Of a stretch of DNA of 7,059 nt, positions 4,945 through 7,059 are shown piece by piece. Position numbers and translations under genes: made by a program. Source of the stretch: Candidatus Competibacteraceae bacterium (GTDB lineage Bacteria > Pseudomonadota > Gammaproteobacteria > Competibacterales > Competibacteraceae); the NCBI GenBank assembly GCA_020444985.1, contig JAGRHK010000082.1, positions 1 through 7,059 of the forward strand. Direction: 5' to 3'. Positions within the stretch are counted from its first letter, which is position 1, and each line of letters opens with the position of its first letter. The notes beneath the pieces were generated by a model that saw nothing but the letters and a program-made list of their open reading frames with translations, did not search any database and had not been told where the DNA came from.

Positions 4945-7059
4945 TTAAAAGCCGAATGAATCGCCTCTTGGCGCCTCGCCAATCAATGCAGGCGATAATG
5001 GCCCGGTGTGTCCCCGATACCAGTCGCCCGAACGACGACAGACGGGCAATGGTTTGACCGGCCCAGTCCACGCTACAAAGCCTTGCGCCGGGTCGAAAAC
5101 CGCAAATTCCCCGGTGTCCGGGTCCTTGGCGATAACGTGCACCCAGCCATTCCCGATCAATTCCTGTAACGGCGGTTGCCGTCCGTAGATCGCGCTTAGC
5201 GTCTCAATGCGCGCTTCAACCACGATTTGCAGGCGCAGCGGCTCGTGAATTTCGATCATCTGCCGGGGCAGGCCAGTGCGCAGGTCGCTGCTGGCGCCTT
5301 CCATGACCGCAAACAGCCCGGTGATATTATGCGGGGTCTTGGTTCCGCAGCCGAACCGTTCATTGTTCACTGTGGAAAAGTAGTATTCCAGATTAATCCC
5401 CGCGCCGACCGGCCCCACGGCCAATAGGACGCCTTCCAGCACCGTTCCGCTGGGGTCCTGCGTGGGATCATAAGACACCAGGAACGCCCGTCGATCCAGA
5501 AACACGCCCTGACTCATTGATCGCCGTCCCACCAGCGCGGCGGCATTGGTCGCATGACCCAACTCCGGTCGCGCCTGGCTGAAATCGCGGGAACGTTCGC
5601 TCACATGGCGTAACGCCTGGGCGGGCGTCGGATCGCGCGGGGCGGAAGCAAAGCGCCGACAGCGTTCATGGGCCGACAGCGCACGGGCTTGATCAAGAAT
5701 CCATTGCAATTCCTTGAGTGCCGATTGGGCCGCAGCCGGCAGCCTATCCAGGTCGTAGAAGGTGATTGCTTCGTCACAGGTGTTATGTTCCGCGCCAACG
5801 AACCAGGTATCCGGCGGAATGATCAAGCCGCGTTCCGCTAGCTGTGTCCGAACTTCCGAACGGTTAGCCATCGCTGCGAAAGCCCGGGCGTTCGGGCCGC
5901 CATGTCGCCCACCGCACGCGCCGCAGTCATAAGCGCCCAGATGCGGATTGTTCTGACTCATCGAACCGTGGCCCATCAAAATCACCAGCGGCGCAAACTG
6001 GGCGGTCAGGCCGATATTGCGCAATAACGCGGCGACCCGCTCGGCCTGTTCAGCATCGGTGAATCCGGGACGCGGCTGTTCCGGAGTTGCTGGAATCGCT
6101 GGGTCAGTCGCGTTGATCGCCGCCTCGGTTGGGGGATCGGGAACCCAGCGCGCGGCCAGCATCTCAGCCAGTTGGCCCTGCCGGAAAGGGGCGAAAATCT
6201 TGCTGGCGAGGATCGGTAATATGCCGGGGGCCAGCGTTGCAATCAGCGGCGCTGATGACAGCAGATTACGCCGAATTTCATGGTAGACGGCGCGCAATCG
6301 ATCGCGTTGCGCCCGTCGCCGATTATGGACGGCATATTGAGGTTCCGCGCCCGGCTGGGGCACTTCCCGCACCTCATGCGCCGGCGTTACTACGACCGGG
6401 CAGAGCGGGGTCGCCACACGGTCATCCAGCCCTCGCCAGTTCATCGCGACGCCAAAGAAGCCCGCTGCCCCCAAGGTTTCAATCTCCGGGTTCAACTCTT
6501 CCAGATGCCGGCGGATGCCTTCCTCGCGGTCATCGATGCAAAACACCATCTGCGCCTTGGGTCGATGTTCGCGCGACGCCCAGCGTCCTCGTCCGTGATT
6601 GTTGGCCAGCGCGTTGATGAGCGCTTCCCGGTAATGGTGTTCATAAGCACATTGCCAGAGCGCACCGCGCTGATGGGGCGATAGCGCATCTAGCGCGGCC
6701 AGCAGGCGTTCCCGATCAGGGGAGGAGAGCGCGCGCACCTGTGCGCCGGAGAGTCCCAAATGCTGCGCCAGACGAAACAACCGCCAGGCATCGCCGTGCG
6801 CAGTCGGCGTACCGGGCTGATCCGCGACCGGGCTATGCCGCCAAGTCCAGATCATGTCCGCGAGCGTGTTCCAGGGATCTCGCTCTTCTTTATTCCCCTC
6901 CTGGTTCGCCAAGAAGCGGTGGCGCACAGTGCTGGGGCGGTTCGCACCCTCGATCAAGCTACGCGCCCGGCTGGCTAGATACTCCGGCAGACGCCCTTCA
7001 TGCAGGGCATAGCGCACCAGTGCTTCAGCAGGATGAGCGAGCAAATGGTCATGCAATGC
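4945..7059 (-). CDS. dabA: DabA, zinc-containing subunit of the DAB inorganic carbon uptake complex (DUF2309), 5' end outside window
   Basis: The frame is open to the right edge; about 704 residues are visible and roughly 170-180 N-terminal residues should lie beyond it. Numbering from the TTG at 7056, the four residues expected to hold zinc are present: C173 and D175 in MVFCIDDREEG, H363 in LMGHGSMSQNNPH, and C378 in YDCGACGGRHGG. The 15-residue H-to-C spacing equals that of Halothiobacillus neapolitanus DabA (H524, C539, from memory). Other family-like stretches are GAAGFFGVAMNWRG, FVGAEHNTCDE, GRRSMSQGVFLDRR and GAGINLEYYFSTVNNERFGCG with NITGLFAVMEG. Family knowledge: DabA resembles a beta-carbonic anhydrase and, with a membrane partner DabB, drives one-way CO2 hydration powered by the cation gradient. 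The protein is mostly soluble and membrane-associated. The same-strand NuoL-NuoM fusion downstream is the likely partner. The TTG is not a credible start because the frame continues upstream. Confidence 0.93.
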   Translation of the reverse strand, partial: ALHDHLLAHPAEALVRYALHEGRLPEYLASRARSLIEGANRPSTVRHRFLANQEGNKEERDPWNTLADMIWTWRHSPVADQPGTPTAHGDAWRLFRLAQHLGLSGAQVRALSSPDRERLLAALDALSPHQRGALWQCAYEHHYREALINALANNHGRGRWASREHRPKAQMVFCIDDREEGIRRHLEELNPEIETLGAAGFFGVAMNWRGLDDRVATPLCPVVVTPAHEVREVPQPGAEPQYAVHNRRRAQRDRLRAVYHEIRRNLLSSAPLIATLAPGILPILASKIFAPFRQGQLAEMLAARWVPDPPTEAAINATDPAIPATPEQPRPGFTDAEQAERVAALLRNIGLTAQFAPLVILMGHGSMSQNNPHLGAYDCGACGGRHGGPNARAFAAMANRSEVRTQLAERGLIIPPDTWFVGAEHNTCDEAITFYDLDRLPAAAQSALKELQWILDQARALSAHERCRRFASAPRDPTPAQALRHVSERSRDFSQARPELGHATNAAALVGRRSMSQGVFLDRRAFLVSYDPTQDPSGTVLEGVLLAVGPVGAGINLEYYFSTVNNERFGCGTKTPHNITGLFAVMEGASSDLRTGLPRQMIEIHEPLRLQIVVEARIETLSAIYGRQPPLQELIGNGWVHVIAKDPDTGEFAVFDPAQGFVAWTGPVKPLPVCRRSGDWYRGHTGPLSPALIGEAPRGDSFGF

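Noticed and set aside
4904..4948. A 14-codon plus-strand reading frame (MSMLEALSVFWAVL) preceded by GGAG.
   Set aside because: The GGAG is only three bases from the ATG, the frame is very short, it ends inside the dabA stop region, and nothing supports expression.
7054..7056. TTG as the start codon of dabA.
   Set aside because: The frame continues upstream to the window edge, and comparison with the family predicts roughly 170-180 more N-terminal residues.

Overview
The window looks like a bacterial chromosome fragment, most likely from a proteobacterium and probably a gammaproteobacterium. Three features suggest this: a DabA-type inorganic-carbon uptake protein, a secreted protein with a PEP-CTERM sorting signal, and a MarC/YhgN-type membrane protein. 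The sequence alone does not fix the species. The two long outer genes are GC-rich (46 of 60 bases are G/C at 1501-1560). The middle segment is much poorer in G/C (23 of 60 at 4201-4260, and 11 of 90 at 3151-3240).

Layout. Positions 1-3085 (minus strand, running off the left edge) are one uninterrupted reading frame of at least 1028 codons. It encodes an unusual fusion of two complex I antiporter-like subunits: a shortened NuoL-like module followed by a NuoM-like module. Positions 3086-3380 are a very AT-rich intergenic region with several inverted repeats. Positions 3381-4103 (plus) encode a secreted DUF1566-like protein with a PEP-CTERM tail. Positions 4173-4811 (plus) encode a MarC-family six-helix membrane protein. 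Positions 4812-4944 are a short AT-rich spacer with a perfect 10-bp inverted repeat. Positions 4945-7059 (minus, running off the right edge) encode most of DabA (DUF2309/PF10070), with all four expected zinc ligands visible.

How the genes may work together. DabA and a NuoL-type partner (DabB) form the DAB complex. It is thought to be an energy-coupled, vectorial carbonic-anhydrase-like machine that accumulates bicarbonate in the cytoplasm. Here the likely membrane partner is the NuoL-NuoM fusion on the same strand, downstream of dabA. The two are separated by about 1.86 kb carrying two genes on the opposite strand. The best candidate for something unusual is therefore this two-module partner protein: its NuoL half lacks roughly the second half of the antiporter core but keeps a NuoL-like C-terminal tail, and several proton-path residues are substituted in both halves. 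No RNA genes, CRISPR arrays, insertion sequences or transposase genes were seen.
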